In this document: positions 18,487-26,325 of the stretch, one piece after another
Layout of the letters: each line of letters begins with the position of its first letter
How positions within the stretch are numbered: position 1 is the first letter of the stretch
The notes under the pieces: model-generated
Told to the model about the DNA's origin: nothing
Seen by the model: only the letters and a program-made list of their open reading frames with translations
Databases searched by the model: none
Made by a program: the position numbers and the translations under genes
Source of the DNA: Acidimicrobiales bacterium
GTDB taxonomy: Bacteria; Actinomycetota; Acidimicrobiia; Acidimicrobiales; JAVJTC01
Direction: 5' to 3'
Length of the DNA stretch: 64,000 bases
Assembly: GCA_040219085.1 (NCBI GenBank)
Contig: JAVJTC010000004.1
Coordinates: 62,001-126,000, forward strand

Positions 18487-20094
18487 ATGCCGCAACGACT
18501 CCCCCACCGCCGCGCGAACCGTCGCCGAACGCTGCTGTCGTTCGTCGCGATGCTGGTCCTGTTCTCCCTGATCGGCGCCGCGTGTGGCCCCGACGACCTC
18601 CCCCCGCCGGGGACCGCCGACAACGTCGTCGGCGCCCCGAGCGACAGCGTCGCAACGGTGTCGACAGGTCGTCCATCCGGTGAGCTCGAGTCCATCCTCC
18701 CCGACCTCACCCCGGTAGCGGATCTTCCCGCCGCACCCGCGGACGAGGCTCACACGAGCTACCTGCCGAACGTCCCGCCGCCGATCGCGCGCTCCGACCA
18801 GCGGGTCGTGGAGGTGCACCTCGAGGTCACCGAGGCGCTGTGCCCGATCGACCCGGCCAGCGGAACGTCGACTCTGAGTTGGGGCTTCCGCGTGGCCGGT
18901 GACACCGACCACGAGTGCGGCGCACCCGGCCCTGTCGTGCGGGCCCGGGTGGGGGACCTCCTCCGCTTCACCCTGACGAACCCTGCCGACTCCCAGCACC
19001 CCCACAACATCGACTTCCACGCGGTGACCGGCCAGGGTGGCGGGGCAGCGGCGCTCACGATCCCGCCGGGCGAGTCGGCGTCGATCGAGGCCCGCCTCCT
19101 CTACCCCGGGGCGTTCATGTACCACTGCGCCTTCGGCGACGTGCCCGAACACATCGCCCGGGGGATGTACGGGATGATCATCGTCGACCCCGAGGAACCG
19201 CTACCCGAGGTCGACCACGAGTGGGCCATCACGCAGTCGGAGTGGTACCTCGGCGAGACCGACGCAACCGGTGAGGCGCCCTTCGATCGTGAGGCGTTGA
19301 CCCTCGAGGAACCCCGCTTCGTCACGTTCAACGGCCGCACCGACGCCCTCACCGGCGACAACGCCCTCACGATGGCGGTGGGCGAGCGGGCCCGGATCTA
19401 CATGGTCAACGAGGGCCTCAACCTGAACTCCAACTTCCACCCGATCGGCTCACACTGGGACGCCGTGTACCCCGAAGGTGCGACCCACCCGGTCAACCAC
19501 GTGATCCGCGGCTCGCAGTCCACGCTCGTCGTCGCCGGCGGCGCCACCGTCGTCGAGGTCCTGGGGCTCGTTCCCTCCACGATCATCCTCGTCGACCACG
19601 CGCTGGTCCGGACCTTCTACAAGGGGGCGATCGGCCAGCTCGTCGTCACGGGCGACGAGAACCCCGAGATCTTCGCCGAGGGGGTCAGCGATGCGGGCAC
19701 GGCTCCCCCACCGTCCGACAGCGGCGCCGACGGCGGCGGGGAATCGGCCACGGCGGGCGACGGCGGGGAGGACGGCGACGTCGAGGCGGTCGCGACCGAC
19801 ACCGTCCGGATTCCGGTCGGAGCATGGGATCCGGCCAACGCAGCCACCGCATACTCCCCGTCCGTGATCACCGTCGAAGCCGGCACGACGGTGACCTGGA
19901 CCAACAACGACGGTGTCGTCCACACCGTCACATCGGGCACGTCCAACGGCACGACCGCCACACCCGACGGCCTCTTCGACTCCGGAAGCCTCGAGTTGCG
20001 CGACACGTTCTCTGTCACCTTCAGCGAACCCGGCGAGTACCCGTACTTCTGCACGCCACACCCGTGGATGGTCGGAAGGGTCATCGTGACCTGA
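18487..20094 (+). CDS. nirK: Copper nitrite reductase (NirK-type) lipoprotein with C-terminal cupredoxin
   Basis: 535 residues. A lipoprotein signal ends LIGAACGP. Domain 1 has the NirK copper motif PHNIDFHAVTG (catalytic Asp and copper His residues), then YHCAFGDVPEHIARGMYG with type 1 Cys, His and Met ligands. Domain 2 has FHPIGSHWDAV, the type 2 copper/catalytic His region, and ends near FYKGAIGQLVV. After an acidic Ser/Gly-rich linker, residues about 435-535 form a third cupredoxin with TWTNNDGVVHTV and PYFCTPHPWMVG (another blue-copper site). The enzyme reduces nitrite to NO; the extra domain is likely its electron entry. An Rrf2 regulator follows. Confidence 0.88.
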   Translation: MPQRLPHRRANRRRTLLSFVAMLVLFSLIGAACGPDDLPPPGTADNVVGAPSDSVATVSTGRPSGELESILPDLTPVADLPAAPADEAHTSYLPNVPPPIARSDQRVVEVHLEVTEALCPIDPASGTSTLSWGFRVAGDTDHECGAPGPVVRARVGDLLRFTLTNPADSQHPHNIDFHAVTGQGGGAAALTIPPGESASIEARLLYPGAFMYHCAFGDVPEHIARGMYGMIIVDPEEPLPEVDHEWAITQSEWYLGETDATGEAPFDREALTLEEPRFVTFNGRTDALTGDNALTMAVGERARIYMVNEGLNLNSNFHPIGSHWDAVYPEGATHPVNHVIRGSQSTLVVAGGATVVEVLGLVPSTIILVDHALVRTFYKGAIGQLVVTGDENPEIFAEGVSDAGTAPPPSDSGADGGGESATAGDGGEDGDVEAVATDTVRIPVGAWDPANAATAYSPSVITVEAGTTVTWTNNDGVVHTVTSGTSNGTTATPDGLFDSGSLELRDTFSVTFSEPGEYPYFCTPHPWMVGRVIVT

Positions 20095-20120
20095 GCCCGG
20101 CCGCAGACCCGGGCCATTCG

Positions 20121-20126
20121 TATAGT
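20121..20126 (+). promoter_or_regulatory. -10 element for the Rrf2 regulator
   Basis: TATAGT ends 8 bases before ATG 20135, so this transcript is probably leaderless and separate from the upstream nirK message. No convincing -35 was seen. Confidence 0.5.
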
Positions 20127-20134
20127 CTGTCGAT

Positions 20135-20548
20135 ATGCGTCTCGAGATCACTCGACGAGCGGATCTCGCCACCCGAGCCCTGATCGCCCTCGCCGGGTCC
20201 GACCGGAGGTTCAAGTCCTCGGATCTGGCCGCGGTGGTCGGCACGACTCGGGGATTCCTCGCCCACGCGATGACTCCGCTCGTCTCCCGCGGCTGGGTGA
20301 GCTCGGAACCCGGACCGACGGGGGGATACGCGATCGCGGTCGATCTCGACGACGTCAGTGTCCTGGATGTGATCGAGGCGATCGAAGGCCCGACCGACAC
20401 GGGACGATGCGTCCTCGAGGACCGCCCCTGCGCGAACGAGGGCCCGTGCGCGTTGCACACGCCGTGGATGCGGGCCCGGGCCCAACTGCTCAACGAACTC
20501 GCGGCGACCCGCCTCTCGCAGTTGAACGCCTCCGGTCGAGCCGGTTGA
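20135..20548 (+). CDS. Rrf2-family regulator (NsrR-like)
   Basis: 137 residues. The N-terminal winged helix (ADLATRALIALAGSDRRFKSS and GTTRGFLAHAMTPLVSRGWV) matches Rrf2 regulators, and the wing has GPTGGYAIA. Three cysteines in CVLEDRPCANEGPC are spaced as in NsrR/IscR Fe-S ligands. NsrR-type proteins sense NO through an Fe-S cluster and repress NO-related genes. Its place right after nirK supports NO or nitrite sensing (inference). Its operator was not identified. Confidence 0.88.
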   Translation: MRLEITRRADLATRALIALAGSDRRFKSSDLAAVVGTTRGFLAHAMTPLVSRGWVSSEPGPTGGYAIAVDLDDVSVLDVIEAIEGPTDTGRCVLEDRPCANEGPCALHTPWMRARAQLLNELAATRLSQLNASGRAG

Positions 20549-20593
20549 ACGGATCCCGGCAGCGGGGTCGGCACCTACTGCGTGCCCGTCCGC

Positions 20594-21700
20594 TCACGGC
20601 GCCGCCGCAGCACCCCCTGGTTCGTCACCGTGAGCCGACAACCAGTCGGTGATCTGCGGGAGGTGCAACCCCATCCGCCTCGAACCGGCGATGAAGGCGA
20701 TGTGACCGGCTGCGAGGCGCAGCAGCGTCGTGTCCCGGGACCCGACGAGGCCGGGCGCCGGTAATGCGGACGGGGCCGGCACGACGAAGTCGTCGTCCGC
20801 GACGACTGCGAGGTACGGACACGTGACCGTGCGCAGGCTCACATGCTCCCCGGCGACCTCCACGGTGTCAGCCACCAGCGCATTGCGATGCACGAACATC
20901 TCGACGCACTCGACGAAGAGGGCGCCCGGAAACGGCACCTGATCGGCGAGCCAGCTCTCGACAGCCCTCATCCCCGCAACTCTGTCGTCGTCGTCGAGGT
21001 TCTGCCAGAGGTTGGCGAGAGCTGCGACCTCGGCGGTGGGTCGCAGCATCCTGATCCCGCGTGCGACCGTCGCGGCCGGGAGGTTGCCGGTCTCGTCGAG
21101 CAGGGTCCGCGGATCCACGCCGTGTCCTCCGAGGAGGTTGGCGATGACGCCGACATGGTCGAAATCCACCGCGGTGGCCATGGTCACGAGGTTCCGCACC
21201 GGAGCCTCGGGGTGTCGGGCCGCGAAAACGAGTGCGAGGATGCCGCCGAAGCAGTAGCCCATGAGCGTCACATCCGGGCTGGGGGCGACATTGCACGCGG
21301 CTGCGACGGCGTCGGGAATGTCGGCGTCGATGTAGTCGGCCAGCGTCCGCGTGCTCTCGGCGCTGTCCGGCGGCCCCCACTCGAGGACGAACACGTCGAA
21401 ACCCTCGTCGCACAGACTGCCCACGAAACTGTGTCCCGGACGGAGATCGAGGATGTAGCTACGGCTCACCAGGGAGTGGACGATGACCAGGGGCGGGCCG
21501 ACTCGGCGGGAGTCGCTCCTGTAGCGCCACAGCGACGCCGTCTCGCGGCTCCACACGAGCTCCCGGGGCGTGACTCCCACCGCGGGAGGGTCGATGCCAG
21601 CGGCGTACCGCACGCCGTTCGCTATTCGGCGCCGCACACGCGCGAGCCGGCGGGTGGCGTATCCCGCCAATCCGGCCGCTGCGTCGACGATGGGCCTCAA
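20594..21700 (-). CDS. PhaC-like polyhydroxyalkanoate synthase/alpha-beta hydrolase
   Basis: About 368 residues if translation begins at TTG 21700; a GTG at 21637 is an alternative, so the start is uncertain. The lipase-box MGYCFGG has the catalytic cysteine typical of PHA synthases, with the Asp in VVADDDFVVP and the His in AAGHIAF. LWRYRSDSRRVGPPLVIVHSLVSRSYILDL matches class III PhaC N-terminal regions. PHA synthases polymerise hydroxyacyl-CoA. It is downstream of an acyl-CoA ligase gene and near a phasin/PhaE-like gene, which supports a polyester role. An acyltransferase of other specificity remains possible. Confidence 0.8.
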   Translation of the reverse strand: MRPIVDAAAGLAGYATRRLARVRRRIANGVRYAAGIDPPAVGVTPRELVWSRETASLWRYRSDSRRVGPPLVIVHSLVSRSYILDLRPGHSFVGSLCDEGFDVFVLEWGPPDSAESTRTLADYIDADIPDAVAAACNVAPSPDVTLMGYCFGGILALVFAARHPEAPVRNLVTMATAVDFDHVGVIANLLGGHGVDPRTLLDETGNLPAATVARGIRMLRPTAEVAALANLWQNLDDDDRVAGMRAVESWLADQVPFPGALFVECVEMFVHRNALVADTVEVAGEHVSLRTVTCPYLAVVADDDFVVPAPSALPAPGLVGSRDTTLLRLAAGHIAFIAGSRRMGLHLPQITDWLSAHGDEPGGAAAAP

Positions 21701-21719
21701 CGGAACACGTCCGCGACCC

Positions 21720-23258
21720 TCAGGTGCCAGACACGCGCCGGTCCCGGTCCGCCCAGAACGGTTCGCGCAGTGTCTTTCGAGCGAGCTTGCCCACGGTGCT
21801 GCGGGGCAGCGGTTCGGTGCGCAGCTCCACCCTCGACGGCTTCTTGTAGGAGCCCAGCCGGTCACGGCAAAGTTCGATGATCTCGCCCGGATCGACCGAC
21901 GCCGGATCCTCCACGACGCACACGGCTACCGGCGTCTCGCCCCACTCCGGGTGCGGCACGCCGATGACAGCGACCTCGATGACCGCAGGGTGTGAGCTGA
22001 TGACGTTCTCGAGTTCCGCGGGGTAGATGTTGTAGCCCCCGGAGATGATCATGTCGTTCTTGCGGTCGAGCACGTACACGTAGCCGTTCTCGTCGACGCG
22101 TCCGATGTCACCGGTCAGCACCCAACCGTCGACGATCCGCTCAGCCGTCGCATCCGGATCGTTCCAGTAGCCGTCCATCTGTCCGTCGCAGCGCACGGCG
22201 ATCTCACCCTCCTCGCCGAGTGGGAGCGGCCGGGCGTCGTCGTCGACGATCCGCAGATCGGCGAAGGGAAGTGGCCGACCGGCGGACCGGCGGGGGTTGG
22301 AGCCTTCGACGGCGGAGAACCACTCCCGGGGTCCCATCATCGTGGCGGGTACCGCCTCGGTCTGACCGTAACCCTGGTAGAGGACGTCGCCGAACACCTC
22401 GCGGCACAGCTCTGCCGTGTCGTCGGAAACGGGCGCGCCGCCGATCTGGAACACCTTGAGGTGCGACCAGTCACGATTCGCCACGCCGGGGTGATGGGCG
22501 AGGGCGAGGGCCATCGCCGGCACCGTGAACATGTAGGCGATTCCCTCCCGTTCCATGATGTCGAGCGCCTCGACGACGTCGAAGTGGTCGACCAGAACAT
22601 TGGATCCCCCCGACAGCCAGATCGGGGTGAAGAGGTACCCGGATCCGTGTGAGATGGGCCCGACGTGCAGGCACCGGTCACCGAGCTCGACCGGCGCGAA
22701 GTTGTAGAACCAGTCACGACCCGATGCGAGCCACCGGCGGTGGGTGTAGGCGACGCCCTTCGCCCGGCCCGTCGTCCCACCCGTGTGCCGGATGATGTAG
22801 ACGTCGTCGGGCGACACGTCCGGGTCCGGATCCACGTCGCTGTGAGAGTGGAGCCAATCCTCGTAGCCGTCGTCGCGGACGACGACATGGTCGAGTCGGC
22901 CGAGCTCGTCGATGAGCCCACCGACGGCGTCGGCGTATTTCGCGGAGACGACCAGTGCACGGCAGCCTGTGTGGTCGAGCATCCAGTGGTGGGAGTCACG
23001 CGCATCGCGTGCGTAGAGAGGGACGCGCACGAGATTCGCCGCGGCGCACCCGGCGAAGGTGTCGACGGCCTCGAGCGAGTTGTCCTCCAACACGCCCACC
23101 CGGTCACCAGGCTCGAGACCGAGCTCCAGCAGGGCATTGGCCATCCGGATTCCCCGTTGCCACGCCTCGCCGAAGGTCACCCGCATGTCACCGAAGACGA
23201 CGCCCTCACGCTCGGAATGGAACCGGGCCGAGCGGCGCATCAGGCTTCGGACGTCCAT
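21720..23258 (-). CDS. AMP-dependent acyl-CoA ligase
   Basis: 512 residues, ANL superfamily. Key motifs: YIIRHTGGTTGRAKGVAYTH (A3 region, with His in place of a more usual Thr/Ser), YGQTEAVPATM (A5), GWVLTGDIGRVDENGYVYVLDRKNDMIISGGYNIYP split over A7/A8, and PRSTVGKLARK (A10 lysine). It activates an acid to its CoA thioester. Placed immediately upstream of the PhaC-like gene (20 bases), it could supply acyl-CoA for polymerisation, though many ligases have other jobs. Substrate unknown. Confidence 0.9.
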   Translation of the reverse strand: MDVRSLMRRSARFHSEREGVVFGDMRVTFGEAWQRGIRMANALLELGLEPGDRVGVLEDNSLEAVDTFAGCAAANLVRVPLYARDARDSHHWMLDHTGCRALVVSAKYADAVGGLIDELGRLDHVVVRDDGYEDWLHSHSDVDPDPDVSPDDVYIIRHTGGTTGRAKGVAYTHRRWLASGRDWFYNFAPVELGDRCLHVGPISHGSGYLFTPIWLSGGSNVLVDHFDVVEALDIMEREGIAYMFTVPAMALALAHHPGVANRDWSHLKVFQIGGAPVSDDTAELCREVFGDVLYQGYGQTEAVPATMMGPREWFSAVEGSNPRRSAGRPLPFADLRIVDDDARPLPLGEEGEIAVRCDGQMDGYWNDPDATAERIVDGWVLTGDIGRVDENGYVYVLDRKNDMIISGGYNIYPAELENVISSHPAVIEVAVIGVPHPEWGETPVAVCVVEDPASVDPGEIIELCRDRLGSYKKPSRVELRTEPLPRSTVGKLARKTLREPFWADRDRRVSGT

Positions 23259-23379
23259 GGGTTCCCGTCGCCTCCCGTCGGGCCGTCTGCGGGGCGAATC
23301 GCGTTCGCCCGATGGGGCGACGCTAGCGGGCGGCCCCGGTCGGGGTGAATGGTCCTTGGACCCTCCCGGCGCGGTCCGT

Positions 23380-24297
23380 TCAGTCGAAGGTGCCGCTCAA
23401 CCACCCCGTGATGGCGGCCACGAGGGCATCCGGGTGATCGAGCTGAGGCGTGTGTCCGGCGCCGCGAAGGACCTCGAAGGCCCAGTCGGGGCGCTCGACA
23501 GCGACGGCTCTGGCTGCCTCGGCGGGAACGAGACGGTCGTGCTCCCCCACCACGAGCAAGGTCGGCTGGTCGAAACCCGTGATGAGCCGGCGATGCTGCC
23601 GGTGGGATCCGGCGAACCGGATCAGAGACCTCGTCGCCTCGAGGTAGGCGTGGCGGGACCCCGGTGAGCGTTGGACGTGGGTGACGACCTCGACCAGCGA
23701 CTCGACGACGAAACTCGGGACACGGGACGGATCCGTGCACGAGAGATCGATGGATGCCCGCACCACACCTTCGGGGCCGAGATCGCCCCACTGACGGCCG
23801 AGATAGCTCTCCCCGACGACGGGCAGGAGGATCGCGCCGAAGCGACGCAGGACCTCCCGGTCGAGGTGCACACCGCTCGGGCGCCGCAGTCCGGGGTTGA
23901 CGAGGACCAGTCCGCTCACCTCGTCGGGGTGGCCCCTCGCGGCGAGCATCCCGACGACGCCGCCCATCGAGTTCCCGACCACCACCGCCGGCGACCCGAA
24001 GACCGCGTCGATGACCCGCACGAGGTAGCCCGCCGCCGCGTCGACCGAGGCGGACCGGCGCCGCAGCGGTGAATAGCCGAAGCCGGGAAGGTCGACGGCG
24101 ACCACATGCGCGTGACGACTCAGGGCTGCGCCGACGCCCAGCCAGATCGCATGTGAGCTCCCGAGACCGTGAACGAGCAGGAGCGGCTGTCCCTCGCCAC
24201 CGAAGTCCGCGATGTGGATCGGGCCGTCCATGAAGATGGTCTCGTGCCGGGGGGAGGGCGCATCCCGCTCGCTGCCCGGATCAGGTTCGCCGTTCAC
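23380..24297 (-). CDS. Alpha/beta hydrolase
   Basis: 305 residues from GTG 24297 with a strong GGAGGGGAC ribosome binding site. Motifs: oxyanion HGLGSSHAIW, nucleophile elbow VVGNSMGGVVG (Ser), acid in VVGEHDRLVP (Asp), and terminal GAGHTPQLDHP (His). It fits an esterase/epoxide-hydrolase-type fold, for instance a polyester or lactone hydrolase. It is read in the same direction as the ligase and PhaC-like genes, so depolymerase-like function is possible but not shown. Confidence 0.85.
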   Translation of the reverse strand: MNGEPDPGSERDAPSPRHETIFMDGPIHIADFGGEGQPLLLVHGLGSSHAIWLGVGAALSRHAHVVAVDLPGFGYSPLRRRSASVDAAAGYLVRVIDAVFGSPAVVVGNSMGGVVGMLAARGHPDEVSGLVLVNPGLRRPSGVHLDREVLRRFGAILLPVVGESYLGRQWGDLGPEGVVRASIDLSCTDPSRVPSFVVESLVEVVTHVQRSPGSRHAYLEATRSLIRFAGSHRQHRRLITGFDQPTLLVVGEHDRLVPAEAARAVAVERPDWAFEVLRGAGHTPQLDHPDALVAAITGWLSGTFD

Positions 24298-24394
24298 GTC
24301 CCCTCCACACAGGAAGCCTCCCGGTTCGGACGCTCGGCCACCGAGCGCCGGTCGGGGGGTCGTCGTATTTCCAGCGAGGACTACGATCGCGTGC

Positions 24395-24700
24395 GTGGTA
24401 GCCGGTGAACCGACATGGCGACAGGTCTTCGATGTCGTCGAGGATCTCACGGCGAGTCAACTCGATCGCGTCATGAGGACCGAGCTGTTCGCCCAGGCCC
24501 TCTCCCTCGCCGTGGCGTCCACGGCGCGAACCCGCCGTGGCTTCGAGTCGGTCACCGGCCGGTGCCTCCGCTTCTGGAACCTACCCTCGCGGGCGGACGT
24601 GCAGGATCTCGCCGATCTCGTCCTTTCCGTCGAGCGGCGCCTGCGCGACCTCGACGGCGCAGTCCGGGATCGAGCGGAGTCGCCCCCTTCCCGCCAGTGA
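24395..24700 (+). CDS. Phasin/PhaE-like short protein
   Basis: 101 residues, GTG start at 24395; a GTG at 24391 lies in another frame. The sequence is mostly helical: WRQVFDVVEDLTASQLDRV, a middle part with RFWNLPSRADVQDLADLV, then VERRLRDLDGAVRDRA. An aromatic-Asn-Leu-Pro-x-R-x-D-V motif followed by a heptad helix is seen near the C-terminus of PHA synthase partner PhaE and of phasin-like proteins (family knowledge). It is divergent from the hydrolase gene and lies next to the PHA-like group. Its function remains an inference. Confidence 0.6.
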   Translation: MVAGEPTWRQVFDVVEDLTASQLDRVMRTELFAQALSLAVASTARTRRGFESVTGRCLRFWNLPSRADVQDLADLVLSVERRLRDLDGAVRDRAESPPSRQ

Positions 24701-24717
24701 GCGACCCGGCTCCCACC

Positions 24718-24745
24718 GCGAGGTGAAGGCGGCGAGGTGAAGGCG
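24718..24745. repeat. Exact 14-bp tandem duplication
   Basis: GCGAGGTGAAGGCG occurs twice, back to back, between the phasin-like gene and the YwiC promoter. It is 3 bases upstream of a candidate -35 hexamer, so could be an activator site, or a chance slip duplication. Confidence 0.7.
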
Positions 24746-24748
24746 GGG

Positions 24749-24776
24749 TTGCCATGCGGCGCCAGCTGAGTATTCT
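24749..24776 (+). promoter_or_regulatory. Sigma-70-like promoter for the YwiC-globin operon
   Basis: TTGCCA (24749-24754) and TATTCT (24771-24776) are 16 bases apart. The -10 element ends 6 bases before GTG 24783, so the mRNA is probably leaderless. Confidence 0.5.
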
Positions 24777-24782
24777 CATAGT

Positions 24783-25601
24783 GTGGGAATAGAGGATACC
24801 GCTCTCGCCGTGACCCCTCCCACGGCGCCGCACCGTGCGACATGGCGCGCCGTTGCGGTACCCGCAGAGCACGGCGGCTGGAGTCTCACCGCCGAGCCGG
24901 CGGTTCTCGGCCTTCTCGTCGCGTTCTCATGGCCCGGCTCGGCGCTGGGTGCAGCGGCGATGGTCGCCTTCCTCGCCCGCACACCACTGAAGGTGGTGCT
25001 CGTCGACCGGGGGCGCCACCGTTGGCTCGATCGGACGCGGGTTGCGGCGGGCATCGCCGCGATCGAGCTCGCCTGCCTCGGGGCCCTGGTCGGCTTCGCC
25101 GTGACTGCGACCGCCGAGAAATTCTGGCTTCCACTGGCCGTCGCCGCGCCGCTCGTCGCGCTCGAGCTCTGGTACGACATGCGCAGCCGGGGTCGCCGGC
25201 TGATCCCCGAGTTGGCCGGGGCGATCGGGATCGGATCGATCGCCACGGCGATCGCACTCGCAGGCGGTGAAGCGCACCGGGTGGCCTGGGGCCTCTGGGT
25301 CGTCGTCGCGGTCCGTTCGGCTGCCGCGATCCCCTACGTGCGGGTACAGATCACCCGGACCCGCGTCCGGCCCCTTGCACGCTGGACGAGCGACCTGGCT
25401 CAGCTCGGTGCCACCGGTGCCGTCGTCGCAGCGTGGGCGGCCGACCTCGTGCCCGCCGCCGCGGCGGCGGCCATCGTGGCCATCGCCGCGATCAACATGG
25501 CCGCCGTGCGACTCCCACCCCGCCCCGCGGTCGTCATCGGCGTCCAGCAGACGGTGTTCGGGATAGGCGTGATCGTGGCGACGGCGGTCGCGCTCACATG
25601 A
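24783..25601 (+). CDS. YwiC-like integral membrane protein
   Basis: 272 residues, GTG start, at least seven hydrophobic segments. The N-terminal PAEHGGWSLTAEPAVLGLLV and ARTPLKVVL... LVDRGRHRW segments match the YwiC-like family. These proteins are often adjacent to nitrate or nitrite metabolism genes, but the activity is not known. It begins a three-gene operon: the small gene overlaps its stop (ATGA) and the globin gene overlaps that one. Confidence 0.85.
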   Translation: MGIEDTALAVTPPTAPHRATWRAVAVPAEHGGWSLTAEPAVLGLLVAFSWPGSALGAAAMVAFLARTPLKVVLVDRGRHRWLDRTRVAAGIAAIELACLGALVGFAVTATAEKFWLPLAVAAPLVALELWYDMRSRGRRLIPELAGAIGIGSIATAIALAGGEAHRVAWGLWVVVAVRSAAAIPYVRVQITRTRVRPLARWTSDLAQLGATGAVVAAWAADLVPAAAAAAIVAIAAINMAAVRLPPRPAVVIGVQQTVFGIGVIVATAVALT

Positions 25602-25753
25602 CGCATGACGAGGGTGGCGACCCGGCGTGCTGGATCCACCTCTTCGACGACGGCGACGACCCCGACGACGGCTATTGCTCGCGCGGCCTGGGGGCGTTGG
25701 CCCGCCTGCGCGCCGCCGCCGACGGTGAGATCGACCGGCTCGCAGGTCGGTGA
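25598..25753 (+). CDS. 51-residue acidic small protein
   Basis: ATG 25598 overlaps the YwiC TGA, and its own TGA overlaps the globin GTG. The protein reads THDEGGDPACWIHLFDDGDD near the start and ends LRAAADGEIDRLAGR, with two cysteines (ACW and YCS). The tight coupling on both sides makes it a likely real gene. No family is recognised. An association with the globin or YwiC is inferred only from position. Confidence 0.6.
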   Translation: MTHDEGGDPACWIHLFDDGDDPDDGYCSRGLGALARLRAAADGEIDRLAGR

Positions 25754-26157
25754 CCGCCCGTGTCGCTCAGGACCCCTTCGTGAGGTGCGGCGACATCGAC
25801 ACCGAAGCCGCCGTCGAAGAGATGGTTCGCTGCTTCTATCGAGCTGTCGCACAGGACGACCTGCTGGGTCCCGTCTTCAACGACGTCGCGCATGTCGACT
25901 GGGCCGAACACCTCCCCAGACTCACCGCCTTCTGGTGCCGCGTCCTGTTCGGCACGCCCGGCTACGAGGGCAATGCCATCCTGGCACACGCCCGGATCCA
26001 TGAACGTCACCGGTTCACAGACGAGCACTTCCGCCGCTGGCTCGACATCTTCGACGAGACGATCGGGCTCGGCTGGGCCGGACCGTACTGCGACAAGGCC
26101 ATCTCGTTCGCCCACCATGTCGCCCGGTCACATGCCCGACGACTCGGTGCGCTGTGA
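25750..26157 (+). CDS. Group III truncated hemoglobin
   Basis: 135 residues. VEEMVRCFYRAVAQDDLLGPVFNDVA is helix A/B, HLPRLTAFWCRVLFGTPGYEGN has the group III pattern, and AHARIHERHRFTDEHFRRW includes the likely heme-proximal His (AHARIH). Truncated globins bind O2 or NO in the cytoplasm. In operon with YwiC, and in the same region as nirK and the NsrR-like regulator, a role in NO handling is reasonable but inferred. Confidence 0.9.
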   Translation: MTARVAQDPFVRCGDIDTEAAVEEMVRCFYRAVAQDDLLGPVFNDVAHVDWAEHLPRLTAFWCRVLFGTPGYEGNAILAHARIHERHRFTDEHFRRWLDIFDETIGLGWAGPYCDKAISFAHHVARSHARRLGAL

Positions 26158-26205
26158 CACGCGGGACACCTGATCGCGCCAGCCGGGAAGCCGACAGCCG
26201 ACAGT

Positions 26206-26261
26206 GTCACAGCGAATAGCCGGCTCGCTCTGCGCGTACGGAACAACCGATTCGCTGTAAC
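26206..26261. repeat. Inverted repeat between convergent genes
   Basis: GTCACAGCGAAT (26206-26217) and ATTCGCTGTAAC (26250-26261) match in 11 of 12 positions, separated by 32 bases. It lies between the ends of the globin gene and the formate dehydrogenase operon. It could be a bidirectional terminator or a relic of a small mobile element; the rest of the gap (26158-26325) shows nothing else. Confidence 0.5.
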
Positions 26262-26325
26262 ACCGCTCCGCGCAACACGTCGCCGACCCCATGACCGGCG
26301 AGAGAACGTGCGCAGATCGGGTGGA

